NCBI RefSeq assembly: GCF_000298235.1
Contig: NZ_BAHE01000001.1
Span: forward strand, 1 to 64,000
DNA: 64,000 nucleotides
Source of the DNA: Gordonia namibiensis NBRC 108229
GTDB lineage: Bacteria; Actinomycetota; Actinomycetes; Mycobacteriales; Mycobacteriaceae
Direction: 5' to 3'
The position numbers and the translations under genes are program-made. Shown in pieces: positions 38,468-48,547 of this stretch. Every line of letters starts with the position of its first letter. Position 1 is the first letter of the stretch. The notes beneath the pieces are model-generated. The model did no database searches. It was not told the DNA's origin and saw nothing but the letters and a program-made list of their open reading frames with translations.

Positions 38468-39664
38468 CTAGCGGCGATGCCGGTCGTACCCGCCCTCGGG
38501 CGTGGCCTGCACCGACAGGTGAGCGCCCGCGGGGGAGCCGCAGCGACGTTCACAACCGACCCAATGTTCGCGGTCGCCGACCGGGAGGCCCGCCTCCACG
38601 TGTGCGAGAAGGTCGTCGCGCACCGGGGCGTTGGCGGATCCGCAGCGGGGGGCGCCCACACAGCAGCTGACTCGCGCCCACGGCGAGTTCGCGTCGAAGA
38701 TCAGACCCATCGGCGCGAGAACCCGCACCACGGTCTCGGCCACACCTTCACCGAGGTCGCAGATCAGGATCTCCCGGTCCGGGGTGAAGACCACCGGCGA
38801 CTCGACCGCGCCGATGAACTCGGCCAGGCGCGCGGGCAGCCGGCCGAGTTCGACGACCGAGCCGAGCAGCACCGATCCGTCGTCCTGATCGAACCAGCCC
38901 ACGATCGGCCCTGTCGGGTCCGGTATGTCTTCTTCGCCGGATTCGACCAGGGGGGTGAGGATTTCGGCGACGCGGCGCTCCAGGCTGCTTCGGTCCTCGG
39001 TGCCGAGATCTCGCACCCGCCAGGCGCCGGGTGCCACCTTGTTCAGACCGGCGGCCACCGCGATGAGTGCCTCGACGATCCCGTCCGGCCCTTCGGCCGA
39101 CCCGACCGGGACTCCACCGATCAAGATGTCGGCGACCACGGGTTCGGCCGATCGCACCACTGCACACGCATCGGCGCCGCGGCGGCGGATGTCGCCCCGG
39201 CCGTCGTCGATCCCGAACAAGAACCGTCCCGAGATCGAGGAGGCCGACGGATCGGCCCGCAGTGCGTCGTCGAGCGCCGTTGCCAGCGGACCGGCGTCGG
39301 CGATGCCGCCGATGCGGCCGGTCAGCGGGCTGACCTCGATGTTGCGCACCCTGTCGTGCGATGAGCTGGGTGCAAGGCCGGCGTTCACCACGGCGTCGGC
39401 CACGGCCTCGACGTCGGTGATGCCTCGGAGCTGCAGGTTCCCGCGTGCGGTCAGTTCGAGGAAGCCATCGGCGTGAGCGGCTGCCGCCTGGGCGAGGGTG
39501 GTGAGCTGGTCGGCGCGAATGCGTCCTCCGGGGAGCCGGATTCGGGCCAGCGCGCCGTCCTGCGCCTCGTGCGTGCTGAACACGCCGGGACAACGATCCC
39601 CAGACTCCCGGATCGCGGTCTCCCGGATCGTCGTGCCGGGAGCGGGTTCGGCCGCCTCAGTCAT
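38468..39664 (-). CDS. cobG: precorrin-3B synthase, oxygen-dependent
   Basis: The 398-residue iron-sulfur enzyme uses molecular oxygen to form precorrin-3B, marking this as the aerobic cobalamin route. It has the sulfite/nitrite-reductase ferredoxin-like repeats (RIRLPGGRIRADQL; FLELTARGNLQLRGI) and the 4Fe-4S ligands CVGAPRC (C-x5-C) and CERRC (C-x3-C) near the C-terminus. A TAGGCT box six bases before the ATG gives it a leaderless promoter with no riboswitch, unlike cobN on the other side. Confidence 0.93.
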   Translation of the reverse strand: MTEAAEPAPGTTIRETAIRESGDRCPGVFSTHEAQDGALARIRLPGGRIRADQLTTLAQAAAAHADGFLELTARGNLQLRGITDVEAVADAVVNAGLAPSSSHDRVRNIEVSPLTGRIGGIADAGPLATALDDALRADPSASSISGRFLFGIDDGRGDIRRRGADACAVVRSAEPVVADILIGGVPVGSAEGPDGIVEALIAVAAGLNKVAPGAWRVRDLGTEDRSSLERRVAEILTPLVESGEEDIPDPTGPIVGWFDQDDGSVLLGSVVELGRLPARLAEFIGAVESPVVFTPDREILICDLGEGVAETVVRVLAPMGLIFDANSPWARVSCCVGAPRCGSANAPVRDDLLAHVEAGLPVGDREHWVGCERRCGSPAGAHLSVQATPEGGYDRHRR

Positions 39665-39670
39665 TCCCCC

Positions 39671-39676
39671 AGCCTA
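39671..39676 (-). promoter_or_regulatory. leaderless-type -10 box (TAGGCT)
   Basis: On the minus strand TAGGCT lies six bases before the cobG ATG at 39664. The leaderless layout leaves no room for a riboswitch on this operon. Confidence 0.55.
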
Positions 39677-39721
39677 CGACCGGCCCAGGTGAGGACTTCG
39701 CCGACCGGTCGCCGTACGCTG

Positions 39722-39830
39722 AGACCCAACCGCGAGCGGGCTGAAGCCGGTGAGAATCCGGCGCGGTCGCGCCACTGTGACGGGTCCCGACGAAAACCGG
39801 GTGCCCCAGCCAGACCAGTCCCTCGCACAC
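39722..39830 (+). ncRNA. cobalamin (AdoCbl) riboswitch upstream of cobN
   Basis: The leader contains the conserved core of the cobalamin aptamer: GCCGGTGAGAATCCGGC (39746-39762), GCGGTCGCGCCACTGTGA (39763-39780) and a B12-box-like CAGCCAGACCAGTCCC (39808-39823). Short competing stems follow: CCCG/CGGG (39832-39835 with 39842-39845) against CCGGG/CCCGG (39841-39845 with 39854-39858), just before the CGAGGAG ribosome site of cobN. Repression of cobN translation by cobalamin is the expected outcome. Confidence 0.9.
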
Positions 39831-39870
39831 ACCCGACACTCCGGGCGCGACAACCCGGCGAGGAGACACG

Positions 39871-42800
39871 ATGATTCTGCTGCTCTCGACCTCGGATACC
39901 GACCTGCTGACCGCGGCGGCCGCCGGCGAGGCGAACCCCGAGGTGGGGTTTCGCGGCGCGAATCCTGCACGGCTCCTCGTCGACGAGATCCCGGCCCTCG
40001 CCGCCGACGCCGACCTGATCGTCGTCCGCATCCTCGGCGGAACGCGCGCCTGGGAAGAGGGACTCGCCGCGGTCGAGGCGACGGGCAAACCGCTGGTGGT
40101 GTGTTCCGGCGAGCAGCAGCCGGACCCTGACCTGATGGCCCATTCGACGGTGCCGGCCGGTGTCGCCGCCCAGGCGCACGACTACCTCGCCGCCGGTGGC
40201 GTCGCGAACATCGTCAACCTGCACCACTTCCTGTCCGACACCGTGCTGTTCACCGGCCACGGCTTCGAGCCCCCGCAGCAGACCCCGGCCTGGGGAATCC
40301 TGGAACGCGCGGAGCGTGATATCTCCGAAGGGCCGACCATCGCGGTCCTCTACTACCGCGCTCAGCATCTCGCCGGAAACACCCGCTACATCGACGCGCT
40401 CTGCAGCGCCATCGAAGAGCGTGGCGCGCGCGCACTGCCGATCTTCTGCGCGTCCCTGCGCACTGCTCCCGACGACCTGATCGAGCTCCTCGGCACGGTC
40501 GACGCTCTCGTGGTCACCGTCCTGGCAGCCGGGGGAGCGACCCCGGCGACCGCATCGGCCGGTGGCGACGACGAGGCGTGGAACATCGAACGGCTTGCCG
40601 CACTCGACATCCCGATCCTGCAGGGCCTGTGCCTCACCGGTTCCCGCGCGGACTGGGAGGCGAGCGACGACGGCCTGTCACCGCTCGACGTCGCGACACA
40701 GGTGGCGGTGCCGGAGTTCGACGGCCGCATCATCACGGTCCCGTTCTCCTTCAAGGAGTTCGACGACGACGGTCTGCCCTGGTACCAGCCGGACCCCGAG
40801 CGCTGCGCCCGTGTGGCGGGCATCGCGGTGTCCCATGCACGGCTACGCCGGATCCCGGTCGCCGACAAGCGCATCGCCGTCATGCTGTCGGCCTACCCGA
40901 CCAAGCACGCCCGTATCGGCAACGCCGTCGGTCTCGACACCCCGCGCAGCCTGCTGCGCCTGCTCTCGGCCCTACGGGCGGCCGGTTACGATATCGGACC
41001 GGAGTCCGGCCCCGGTGCGATACCCGGCCTGGCCGAGGACGATTCGGATGCGCTGATCCACGAGATCATCGCCACCGGCGGCCAGGATCCGGATTGGCTG
41101 ACCGAGGAAACTCTCGCCGCCAACCCCATCCGCCTGCCCGCCGCGGAGTACCGCGCCTGGTTCGAGACCCTGCCGGAGGAACTGCGCAGTGCCGTCGTCG
41201 AACACTGGGGCGAGGCACCCGGTGAGCTGTTCGTCGACCGGTCGACCAATCCCGACGGCGACATCGTCATCGCCGCATTGACTTTCGGCAACATCGCGAT
41301 CATGGTGCAGCCGCCGCGCGGGTTCGGCGAGAACCCGGTTGCGATCTACCACGACCCCGACCTCCCGCCGTCGCACCACTACCTGGCGTCCTACCGGTGG
41401 ATCGCCGCTCGGCAGGCCTCGGGCCAGGCCGGTTTCGGTGCCGACGCGATCGTGCACGTCGGTAAACACGGCAACCTCGAATGGTTGCCGGGCAAGAACC
41501 TCGGCATGTCCGCCAACTGCGGAACCGACGCGGCCCTCGGCGATCTCCCGCTCATCTATCCCTTCCTCGTCAACGACCCGGGGGAGGGGACCCAGGCCAA
41601 GCGCCGGGCACATGCCGTCCTCGTCGACCACCTGATCCCACCGATGGCGCGCGCCGAATCCTACGGCGACATCGCCCGCCTCGAGCAGCTGCTCGACGAA
41701 CACGCCAACATCACCGCCCTCGACCCCGCGAAACTCCCGGCGATCCGCCAGCAGATCTGGACGCTGCTCACCGCGGCGAAGATGGACCACGACCTCGGAC
41801 TCACCGAACGCCCCGACGAAGAGGTCTTCGACGACATGCTCCTCCACGTCGACGGTTGGCTGTGCGAGATCAAGGACGTCCAGATCCGCGACGGCCTCCA
41901 CGTTCTCGGCGAGCCCCCGCGCGACGACGCCGAGGTCGACCTCGTCCTCGCGATGTTGCGCGCCCGACAACTGTGGGGCGGAACCTCGGCGCTCCCCGGG
42001 CTCCGCGAGGCGCTGGGCCTGGTCGAAGACGGCACCGCCGAACGCGGGACCGTCGATGTCGTCGAGGCGCAGGCCCGCGAACTGGTCGCGGCGTGCGCGA
42101 AGGACGACTGGTCTCCGACCGCCGTCGCCGAGGTCACCGCCGGACTGCCCGATGCGGTCGGCGATGTCCTGCGTTTCGCGGCGACCGAAGTCGTCCCGCG
42201 TCTGCGGCAGACGACGGGGGAGGTGCCCCGCGTGTTGCACGCCCTCGACGGCGGCTTCATCCCCGCCGGCCCCAGCGGATCCCCGCTGCGCGGGCTGATC
42301 AACGTGCTGCCGACCGGCCGCAACTTCTACTCCGTCGACCCGAAGGCCGTGCCCTCACGGCTGGCGTGGGAAACCGGTCGCGCGATGGCCGACTCGCTGC
42401 TGGAACGCTATGTCACCGACCACGGCCACCACCCGGCGTCGGTCGGGCTGTCGGTGTGGGGGACCAGCGCCATGCGCACATCCGGCGACGACGTCGCCGA
42501 GGTCCTCGCCCTGCTCGGTGTGATGCCGGTGTGGGACGAGATGTCGCGCCGCGTCGTCGATCTCGAACTCATCGACCTCGCCGAACTCGGCCGCCCGCGC
42601 ATCGACGTCACCGTCCGGATCTCCGGGTTCTTCCGCGACGCCTTCCCGCACGTGGTCGCGATGCTCGACGACGCGGTCGCGCTCGCCGCGGCGGCCGACG
42701 AACCGGACGAGCAGAATTTCGTCGCCGCCCACGTCCGCGCCGCGATGGCCGAGCACGGCGACCGCCGCCGCGCGGTCACCCGCGTCTTCGGATCCAAACC

Positions 42801-43506
42801 CGGAACCTACGGCGCCGGAATCCTGCAGCTCATCGACTCCCGCGACTGGCGCAGCGACGAGGACCTCGCACGGGTCTACACCGAGTGGGGCGGCTACGCC
42901 TACGGCCGCGGACTCGACGGTGTCCCGGCGGTCGACGACATGCGCGCCGCCTACAAGCGGATCGCGGTGGCCGCCAAGAACACCGACACCCGCGAACACG
43001 ACATCGCCGACTCCGACGACTACTTCCAGTACCACGGCGGCATGGTGGCGACCGTCCGCGCGCTGACCGGAACGGCGCCCGAGGCCTACATCGGCGACAG
43101 CACCCGGCCCGACTCCGTCCGCACCCGCACGCTGTCGGAGGAGACCGCCCGCGTGTTCCGCGCTCGCGTCGTCAACCCGCGCTGGATCTCGGCGATGCAG
43201 CGCCACGGATACAAGGGTGCCTTCGAGATGGCCGCGACCGTCGACTACCTCTTCGGCTACGACGCCACCACCGACGTCGTCGCCGACTGGATGTACGAGA
43301 AGCTCACCGAGTCCTATGTCCTCGACGAGACCAATCAGGAGTTCATGCAGCAGTCCAACCCCTGGGCACTGCACGGCATCGCCGAACGCCTGCTCGAGGC
43401 CGTCGAACGGGACATGTGGCACGAACCGCCCGCCGAACTCCTCGATCAGCTGCGCAACGTGTACCTGCAGACCGAGGGCGACATCGAGGCCCGCGGGGAA
43501 GACTAA
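39871..43506 (+). CDS. cobN: cobaltochelatase large subunit
   Basis: The 1211-residue CobN inserts cobalt into hydrogenobyrinate a,c-diamide together with AAA+ partner subunits, which are not in this window. The CobN/BchH family stretches are clear: RIAVMLSAYPTKHARIGNAVGLDTPRS (about 340-366), ADAIVHVGKHGNLEWLPGKN, GLINVLPTGRNFYSVDPKAVPS and LSVWGTSAMRTSGDDVAE. The length fits CobN (about 1200-1270). A cobalamin riboswitch precedes it. It is divergent from cobG. Confidence 0.96.
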   Translation: MILLLSTSDTDLLTAAAAGEANPEVGFRGANPARLLVDEIPALAADADLIVVRILGGTRAWEEGLAAVEATGKPLVVCSGEQQPDPDLMAHSTVPAGVAAQAHDYLAAGGVANIVNLHHFLSDTVLFTGHGFEPPQQTPAWGILERAERDISEGPTIAVLYYRAQHLAGNTRYIDALCSAIEERGARALPIFCASLRTAPDDLIELLGTVDALVVTVLAAGGATPATASAGGDDEAWNIERLAALDIPILQGLCLTGSRADWEASDDGLSPLDVATQVAVPEFDGRIITVPFSFKEFDDDGLPWYQPDPERCARVAGIAVSHARLRRIPVADKRIAVMLSAYPTKHARIGNAVGLDTPRSLLRLLSALRAAGYDIGPESGPGAIPGLAEDDSDALIHEIIATGGQDPDWLTEETLAANPIRLPAAEYRAWFETLPEELRSAVVEHWGEAPGELFVDRSTNPDGDIVIAALTFGNIAIMVQPPRGFGENPVAIYHDPDLPPSHHYLASYRWIAARQASGQAGFGADAIVHVGKHGNLEWLPGKNLGMSANCGTDAALGDLPLIYPFLVNDPGEGTQAKRRAHAVLVDHLIPPMARAESYGDIARLEQLLDEHANITALDPAKLPAIRQQIWTLLTAAKMDHDLGLTERPDEEVFDDMLLHVDGWLCEIKDVQIRDGLHVLGEPPRDDAEVDLVLAMLRARQLWGGTSALPGLREALGLVEDGTAERGTVDVVEAQARELVAACAKDDWSPTAVAEVTAGLPDAVGDVLRFAATEVVPRLRQTTGEVPRVLHALDGGFIPAGPSGSPLRGLINVLPTGRNFYSVDPKAVPSRLAWETGRAMADSLLERYVTDHGHHPASVGLSVWGTSAMRTSGDDVAEVLALLGVMPVWDEMSRRVVDLELIDLAELGRPRIDVTVRISGFFRDAFPHVVAMLDDAVALAAAADEPDEQNFVAAHVRAAMAEHGDRRRAVTRVFGSKPGTYGAGILQLIDSRDWRSDEDLARVYTEWGGYAYGRGLDGVPAVDDMRAAYKRIAVAAKNTDTREHDIADSDDYFQYHGGMVATVRALTGTAPEAYIGDSTRPDSVRTRTLSEETARVFRARVVNPRWISAMQRHGYKGAFEMAATVDYLFGYDATTDVVADWMYEKLTESYVLDETNQEFMQQSNPWALHGIAERLLEAVERDMWHEPPAELLDQLRNVYLQTEGDIEARGED

Positions 43507-43509
43507 GGT

Positions 43510-43603
43510 CCTGCTGGCCGAGTAGCGACGACCGAGCGGAGCCGCCGGGTCGAGTAAGCGACGAAGGAGCGCATCGAGATCGAGGACGCCGCGTATCGAG
43601 GTC
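43510..43603 (+). repeat. family 2 repeat copy with a nested 39-bp insertion
   Basis: CTGGCCGAGTAGCGACG and ACCGAGCGGAGC (to 43542), then GAGGACGCCGCGTATCGAGGT (from 43582), match the B half of the tract at 32011-32318. In that tract these pieces are contiguous. Here 39 extra bases (43543-43581, core GAGTAAGCGACGAAGGAGCG) separate them. A closely related 38-base insertion interrupts a family 1 copy at 57661-57698. Confidence 0.85.
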
Positions 43604-43699
43604 GAACCCCCGGGAGAAAAATCGCTCCCTCGTTCGTTACCCCGCCAGACCCTGACATCGAGGGTGCCGGCAAGGCACCGAAAGACAGGTGAGACGACC

Positions 43700-44236
43700 A
43701 TGGCACTCCGCTACTTCGCCGTGTACGCGCTGCTGGAGATCGCCGCCTTCGTGGCGATGGCGTTGTGGCTCGGGTTCGGCTGGGCTGTGCTGATCAGCAT
43801 CGCGGCCGGCGTCCTCGGGTTCCTCACCTTGCGCTGGCAGGGCCGCAAGGTCTTCGGCGAGCTGCGTCGCGCCGCGAACAACGAGGTCGACGCGCGGGCG
43901 CCGCTGGCCGACACCGCGCTCGTCGCGACCTCGACCATCCTGCTGGTCATCCCGGGCATCGTCTCGACTCTCGCCGGAATACTGCTGCTCTTCCCGCCGA
44001 CCCGCAAAGCGTTGCGCCCGGCCGTGGTGGCCGTCGGCGCCAAGCGGATGGCGACCGCGGTGGACCGCGCGGGCCTGTACGCCACCGGCGTCTACGGCAG
44101 CCGGATCCGCGGTGGCGGCGTTCCCGGTGGTGGGACCGTCGTCGACGGCACGGTTGTGGACTCCGACACCTCCGGAACCGGCTTCGGCCCAGGAACCACA
44201 CCGATGACCACCCCGCAGCTGCCGCCCACGCGCTGA
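43700..44236 (+). CDS. fxsA: FxsA-family membrane protein
   Basis: The 178-residue inner-membrane protein has two N-terminal helices (LRYFAVYALLEIAAFVAMALWLGFGWAVLISIAAGVLGFLTL, about 2-43) and a third region near 70-95 (ATSTILLVIPGIVSTLAGILLLFPPTRK), followed by a glycine-rich cytosolic tail. FxsA in E. coli relieves phage T7 exclusion by the F plasmid, but its normal function is unknown. The ATG at 43700 follows a weak GAGACGACC. It has the position of Rv2053c relative to ppm1 and rbpA. Confidence 0.85.
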   Translation: MALRYFAVYALLEIAAFVAMALWLGFGWAVLISIAAGVLGFLTLRWQGRKVFGELRRAANNEVDARAPLADTALVATSTILLVIPGIVSTLAGILLLFPPTRKALRPAVVAVGAKRMATAVDRAGLYATGVYGSRIRGGGVPGGGTVVDGTVVDSDTSGTGFGPGTTPMTTPQLPPTR

Positions 44237-44301
44237 CCTGGGCACGCCCCGCGCGACCCCTCCCGGCCACATTCACTCACGGCAAGGCAGACTGAACGAT
44301 C

Positions 44302-45942
44302 GTGGCAACCCAACTGCTCCTCGGCGGTGCCGTGTACTCGGCGGCCGCCCCTGACGCGACCGCGATGGCCATCACCGATGGGGTGGTGGTGTGGGTCGGC
44401 ACCGATGACGTCGGCCGGGCCCTCCACCCGGATGCGGAGATCGTCGATCTGAACGGGCTGTTCGTCAGCCCGGGTTTCGTCGACTCGCACGTGCACCTCA
44501 CGTCGACGGGACTCTCCCTCGACGGCCTCACCCTCAACGAGGCGACCAGCCGGACTCACTGCCTGCGTCTCGTCGAGAAGGCGGTCGCCGACGACGCCGT
44601 CGCCGGACACGACGAGGGTGATCTCCTCTGGGGTCTCGGCTGGGACGACTCGACGTGGGAAGGCCCCGAACCCGAGGACGGTCGTTTCCCGACGACCAGT
44701 GAGCTCGATGCAGTGGTCGGCGGACGTCCGGTCTATCTCGCCCGCGTCGACGAACACTCCGCGGTCGCGTCCACCGCTCTGCGCCGCCTCGTCCCCGAAC
44801 TCGCGGACGCCGTTGGTTACCACCCGGAGGAGCCTCTCGTCGCCGAGGCGCATCACCTCGTCCGTGGTGCAGCTCGCCTCCTCGTCACCGCCGCACACCG
44901 TGAGCGGGCGCAACGTCGTGCACTCGACGTGGCCGCCGCGCACGGTGTCGTCGCCGTCCACGAGAACGGCGGCCCCGACATCAGCGGGATGGACGACTTC
45001 CTGGCCATCGCCGACCTCGACCACCCCGTCGAGATCCGCCGCTACTGGGGACAGACCGTCACCGACGCCGACCACGCGGCCGAACTGATGACCATCACCC
45101 GCGCCCACGCACTCGGCGGCGACCTCTTCATCGACGGCGCGATCGGGTCGCACACCGCGTGGCTCAACGAGCCGTACACCGACGCCCCGGACACCCGCGG
45201 CATCAGCTACCTCGACATGGAGACGATCCGCGATCACCTCCGCGGCTGCACGCTCGCCGGCATCCAGTCCGGCTTCCACGTCATCGGTGATGCGGCCACC
45301 GGCGCCGTCGTCGCCGCTCTCACCGAACTCGCCGACGAACTGGGCACCCCGGCGATCGCCCGCTGCGCCCACCGGCTCGAGCACGCCGAGATGGTCACCG
45401 CCCGCGACGCGGAGGTCCTGGCACGCTGCGGCGTGATCGCCAGCATGCAGCCACATTTCGACGCCGAATGGGGCGGCGAGGGCGACCTCTACGACGCCCG
45501 GCTCGGCACGGCCCGCGCGGCAACCCTCAACGATTTCGCCATGCTCGCCAAAACCGGTGTGGCGCTCTCGTTCTCGTCCGATGCCCCGGTCACGCCGATC
45601 GACCCCTGGTCAACGATCCGGGCCGCGGTCCACCACCACCAGCCCACCAACGCGATCTCGGCCCGTGGTGCCTTTGCCGCGGCGACCCGCGGTGGTTGGC
45701 GCGCCGGGGGTGTCAACGACGGCCTCACCGGCACCCTGGCGCCCGGTGCACCCGCAAGCTACGCCGTCTGGGAGGTCGACGACCTCGTCGTCGCCGGCTC
45801 CCACGAGAAGGTGCAGCGCTGGTCCACCGACCCGCGTTCGCGCGTGCCCGCCCTGCCGGACGTCTCCCCGGGAGCCGAACTGCCGCGGTGTGTCCGGACC
45901 GTGCACCGCGGACAGGTTCTCTTCGACCGGGACGCCGGGTGA
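44302..45942 (+). CDS. amidohydrolase (YtcJ-like, amidohydrolase 3 family)
   Basis: The 546-residue metal-dependent hydrolase has a TIM-barrel amidohydrolase plan: GFVDSHVHLTSTG with the HxH metal pair (about 62-75), the acidic DLFIDGAIGSHTAWL, HVIGDAATG, HRLEHAE, and the final aspartate in SFSSDAPVTPIDPW. It probably cleaves an amide or related bond; the substrate is unknown. The start is a GTG at 44302. Its stop overlaps the lnt GTG (GTGA), so it is co-transcribed with lnt and ppm1. Confidence 0.88.
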   Translation: MATQLLLGGAVYSAAAPDATAMAITDGVVVWVGTDDVGRALHPDAEIVDLNGLFVSPGFVDSHVHLTSTGLSLDGLTLNEATSRTHCLRLVEKAVADDAVAGHDEGDLLWGLGWDDSTWEGPEPEDGRFPTTSELDAVVGGRPVYLARVDEHSAVASTALRRLVPELADAVGYHPEEPLVAEAHHLVRGAARLLVTAAHRERAQRRALDVAAAHGVVAVHENGGPDISGMDDFLAIADLDHPVEIRRYWGQTVTDADHAAELMTITRAHALGGDLFIDGAIGSHTAWLNEPYTDAPDTRGISYLDMETIRDHLRGCTLAGIQSGFHVIGDAATGAVVAALTELADELGTPAIARCAHRLEHAEMVTARDAEVLARCGVIASMQPHFDAEWGGEGDLYDARLGTARAATLNDFAMLAKTGVALSFSSDAPVTPIDPWSTIRAAVHHHQPTNAISARGAFAAATRGGWRAGGVNDGLTGTLAPGAPASYAVWEVDDLVVAGSHEKVQRWSTDPRSRVPALPDVSPGAELPRCVRTVHRGQVLFDRDAG

Positions 45943-47621
45943 ACGCCACCGACACGATGACGTCCCCTCAGGAGACCGAGGCGCGTTCCCGCCGTTTCAC
46001 ACTGACCTGGGACTGGAGTCTTCGCACCGTGGCCGCGATCGTCGCCGGTCTGGCGATGTGGGCGGCTTTCCCTCCCCGCAACTGGTGGTTCCTTGCGGTC
46101 TTCGGTCTCGGCGTGCTCTTCACCGCGCTGTACGTGCGACGTCCACGGGTGCGCACGGGTGCGTGGGTCGGCTTCGTCTTCGGTCTCGCCTTCTTCGTCC
46201 CGCTGCTGCCGTGGATCGGTGTCTACGTCGGCCCACTGCCGTGGCTCGCGCTGTCGGTGCTGCTGTCCGGGTACCTCGCCCTGTTCGGGGCGATCGCGAC
46301 CCTGACCATGCGGCTCCCGGTACCGCCGGTCTGGTTCATGCTGTCCTGGGTGCTCGTCGAAGCCCTGCGATCGTCGTTCCCGTTCGGCGGATTTCCTTGG
46401 GGGCGAACAGCTTTCAGTCAGGTCGACGGCCCGCTGCTGCCACTGGCGTCCGTGCTGGGCGCACCCGGGTTGTCCGCCGGAGTGGCGTTGTTCGGCGCCT
46501 CGGTCGCCTGGCTGCTGACCATCCTCGTCTCCGCCTACCGCCGATCCGCCCGCTCGGCGGCGGCGCTCACCGCCGACCAGCCGTCGGGCTTCGTGCGGGT
46601 CGCGACCCTCGCGGTGGCCATCGCGCTGCTCGCACCCGTGGCGGCGATCGCCCTGACCCCGGCCACCATCGACCGCACCATCTCATCGCAGTCGGTGCGT
46701 ATCGGCGCCGTCCAGGGCAACGTGCCGCGCCTCGGCCTCGATTTCAACGCGCAGCGCCGTGCCGTGCTCGACAACCACGTGCGCACCACCATCGGCTACG
46801 CCCAGGCGATCGACACCGGCCTTGCCGCCCCGCCCGACTTCGTGCTGTGGCCGGAGAACGCCTCGGACATCTCACCGCTGGACAACGCCGACGCCGCCGC
46901 CGAGATCACCCACGCCTCCGAGGCCGTCGGCGCCCCGATCCTCGTGGGCACCCTGATCCGCAACTCCGACGGCCGCCCCACGAACTCGGTGCTCGTCTGG
47001 GACGGTGCGAAGGGGCCTGTCGATCGCTACGACAAGCACATCGTGCAGCCGTTCGGCGAATATCTGCCGTGGCGCTCGTTTTTCCGTCTCTTCTCGTCGT
47101 ATGCGGACATGGCCGGCAACTTCAAACCGGGCACCGGTCCCACCGTCGTGGACGTCCCCGGCCGCTCGGGTGAGGTCTCCGTGGGCGTCGCGACCTGCTG
47201 GGAGGTCGCCTTCGACCGTGCGGCCCGCCAGTCGGTCCGTGACGGGGCGCAGATGCTCTTCGTGCCCACCAACAATGCGACCTTCGGCCGCACCGAGATG
47301 ACCTATCAGCAGCTGGCGATGTCGCAGGTGCGTGCCGTCGAACACGGACGTGCTGTGGTCGTCGCCGCGACCAGCGGTGTGAGCGCGATCATCGACGCCG
47401 ACGGTTCGATCACCGAGCAGTCCGGCATCTTCGCCTCGGATGTGCTGACCAGCACCCTCCCGCTGCACGACGGCGAGACCCTCGCGACCCGCCTCGGGGT
47501 GTGGCCCGAGGCACTCGCGATCGTCGTGGCGGTGGGCGGTCTTTTGTTTGCGCTGGCCTCGCGTACTAGGTTCACACTCAAGCCACGCAGGGACGCCGCA
47601 CGGGCGTCCGGTGACATTTAA
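45939..47621 (+). CDS. lnt: apolipoprotein N-acyltransferase
   Basis: The 560-residue membrane enzyme adds the third acyl chain to lipoproteins. About eight N-terminal helices (25-245) precede a periplasmic nitrilase domain with the Glu-Lys-Cys triad: Glu306 in WPENAS, Lys366 in [16 protein letters not shown] and Cys420 in [12 protein letters not shown] last helix lies near 530-550. In M. tuberculosis this domain is fused to Ppm1; here it is a separate gene ending eight bases before ppm1. The GTG overlaps the amidohydrolase stop. Confidence 0.94.
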   Translation: MNATDTMTSPQETEARSRRFTLTWDWSLRTVAAIVAGLAMWAAFPPRNWWFLAVFGLGVLFTALYVRRPRVRTGAWVGFVFGLAFFVPLLPWIGVYVGPLPWLALSVLLSGYLALFGAIATLTMRLPVPPVWFMLSWVLVEALRSSFPFGGFPWGRTAFSQVDGPLLPLASVLGAPGLSAGVALFGASVAWLLTILVSAYRRSARSAAALTADQPSGFVRVATLAVAIALLAPVAAIALTPATIDRTISSQSVRIGAVQGNVPRLGLDFNAQRRAVLDNHVRTTIGYAQAIDTGLAAPPDFVLWPENASDISPLDNADAAAEITHASEAVGAPILVGTLIRNSDGRPTNSVLVWDGAKGPVDRYDKHIVQPFGEYLPWRSFFRLFSSYADMAGNFKPGTGPTVVDVPGRSGEVSVGVATCWEVAFDRAARQSVRDGAQMLFVPTNNATFGRTEMTYQQLAMSQVRAVEHGRAVVVAATSGVSAIIDADGSITEQSGIFASDVLTSTLPLHDGETLATRLGVWPEALAIVVAVGGLLFALASRTRFTLKPRRDAARASGDI

Positions 47622-47629
47622 GGAGCTCG

Positions 47630-48475
47630 ATGGCATCGGGGATTGACGCCTCGGCAGGACAGCGGCAGTCAGGCGACGCGCCGCAGCCGGTGGTCGGCGC
47701 CGACGGAGCGGGCGCACTGGTCGTCGTGCCGACGTTCAACGAGCGCGACAACCTGCCGGTGATCGTCGAACGCCTCCAGGCCGCCCTGCCCGGCGTGCAC
47801 CTGCTGGTCGTCGACGATTCCAGCCCGGACGGCACCGGTGAGGTCGCCGAAGAGCTGGCCCGCAAGGACGCCGAGGCACTCGCCGCCGACGGTAAGGGGT
47901 CGGGCCGCATCCACGTGATGCATCGCAAGGAAAAGGACGGCCTCGGCAAGGCCTACCTCGCCGGGTTCGCGTGGGGCCTGAACCGCGACTACCCGGTCAT
48001 CGTCGAGATGGATGCCGACGGCAGCCACGCCCCCGAGCAGCTTCACCGCCTCTTCGACGCCATCAACGACGGCGCCGACCTCGTCATCGGTTCTCGGTAC
48101 GTGCCCGGCGGCAAACTCGTGAACTGGCCCAAGCACCGTGAGTTCCTCTCGCGCGGTGCCAACACCTACGCCCGCGTCGCGCTCGGCGCCAAGGTGCACG
48201 ACATCACCGCCGGCTTCCGCGCCTACCGACGCGGCGTGCTGGAGAAGATCGAGCTCGACACGGTCGAGTCGGCCGGTTACTGCTTCCAGATCGACCTGGC
48301 CTGGCGGACCGTGCGCGCCGGGTTCGACGTCCGCGAGGTGCCGATCACGTTCACCGAACGCGAGCTGGGCGTGTCGAAGATGAGCGGTGGCGTCATGTCG
48401 GAGGCCTTCACGATGGTCGCCCGCTGGGGCATCCAGAGCCGCCTCGAGCGCCTGGGCATCGTCAAGAACTCCTAG
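47630..48475 (+). CDS. ppm1: polyprenol-phosphate mannose synthase (GT2)
   Basis: The 281-residue glycosyltransferase transfers mannose from GDP-mannose to polyprenyl phosphate, giving the lipid donor for lipomannan, lipoarabinomannan and protein mannosylation. GT2 motifs: [19 protein letters not shown] (about 26-44), [17 protein letters not shown], and the metal-binding [13 protein letters not shown]. There are no membrane helices, so it probably relies on Lnt for membrane association, as in M. smegmatis. An AAGGAG site precedes the ATG. A 21-base stem-loop follows. Confidence 0.95.
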   Translation: MASGIDASAGQRQSGDAPQPVVGADGAGALVVVPTFNERDNLPVIVERLQAALPGVHLLVVDDSSPDGTGEVAEELARKDAEALAADGKGSGRIHVMHRKEKDGLGKAYLAGFAWGLNRDYPVIVEMDADGSHAPEQLHRLFDAINDGADLVIGSRYVPGGKLVNWPKHREFLSRGANTYARVALGAKVHDITAGFRAYRRGVLEKIELDTVESAGYCFQIDLAWRTVRAGFDVREVPITFTERELGVSKMSGGVMSEAFTMVARWGIQSRLERLGIVKNS

Positions 48476-48487
48476 CTCGGCAGTACA

Positions 48488-48533
48488 CAGACAGATCGGC
48501 CCGGCAGGCGTTCCTGCCGGGCCGATCTGTCTG
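48488..48533. terminator. 21-base-pair bidirectional terminator between ppm1 and rbpA
   Basis: Perfect 21-base arms (CAGACAGATCGGCCCGGCAGG and its complement, 48488-48508 and 48513-48533) enclose the loop CGTT. Convergent genes end 13 bases to the left and 15 bases to the right, so the hairpin can stop both transcripts. It is the longest perfect stem I noticed in the window. Confidence 0.9.
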
Positions 48534-48547
48534 TCAAACGGTGGGGC

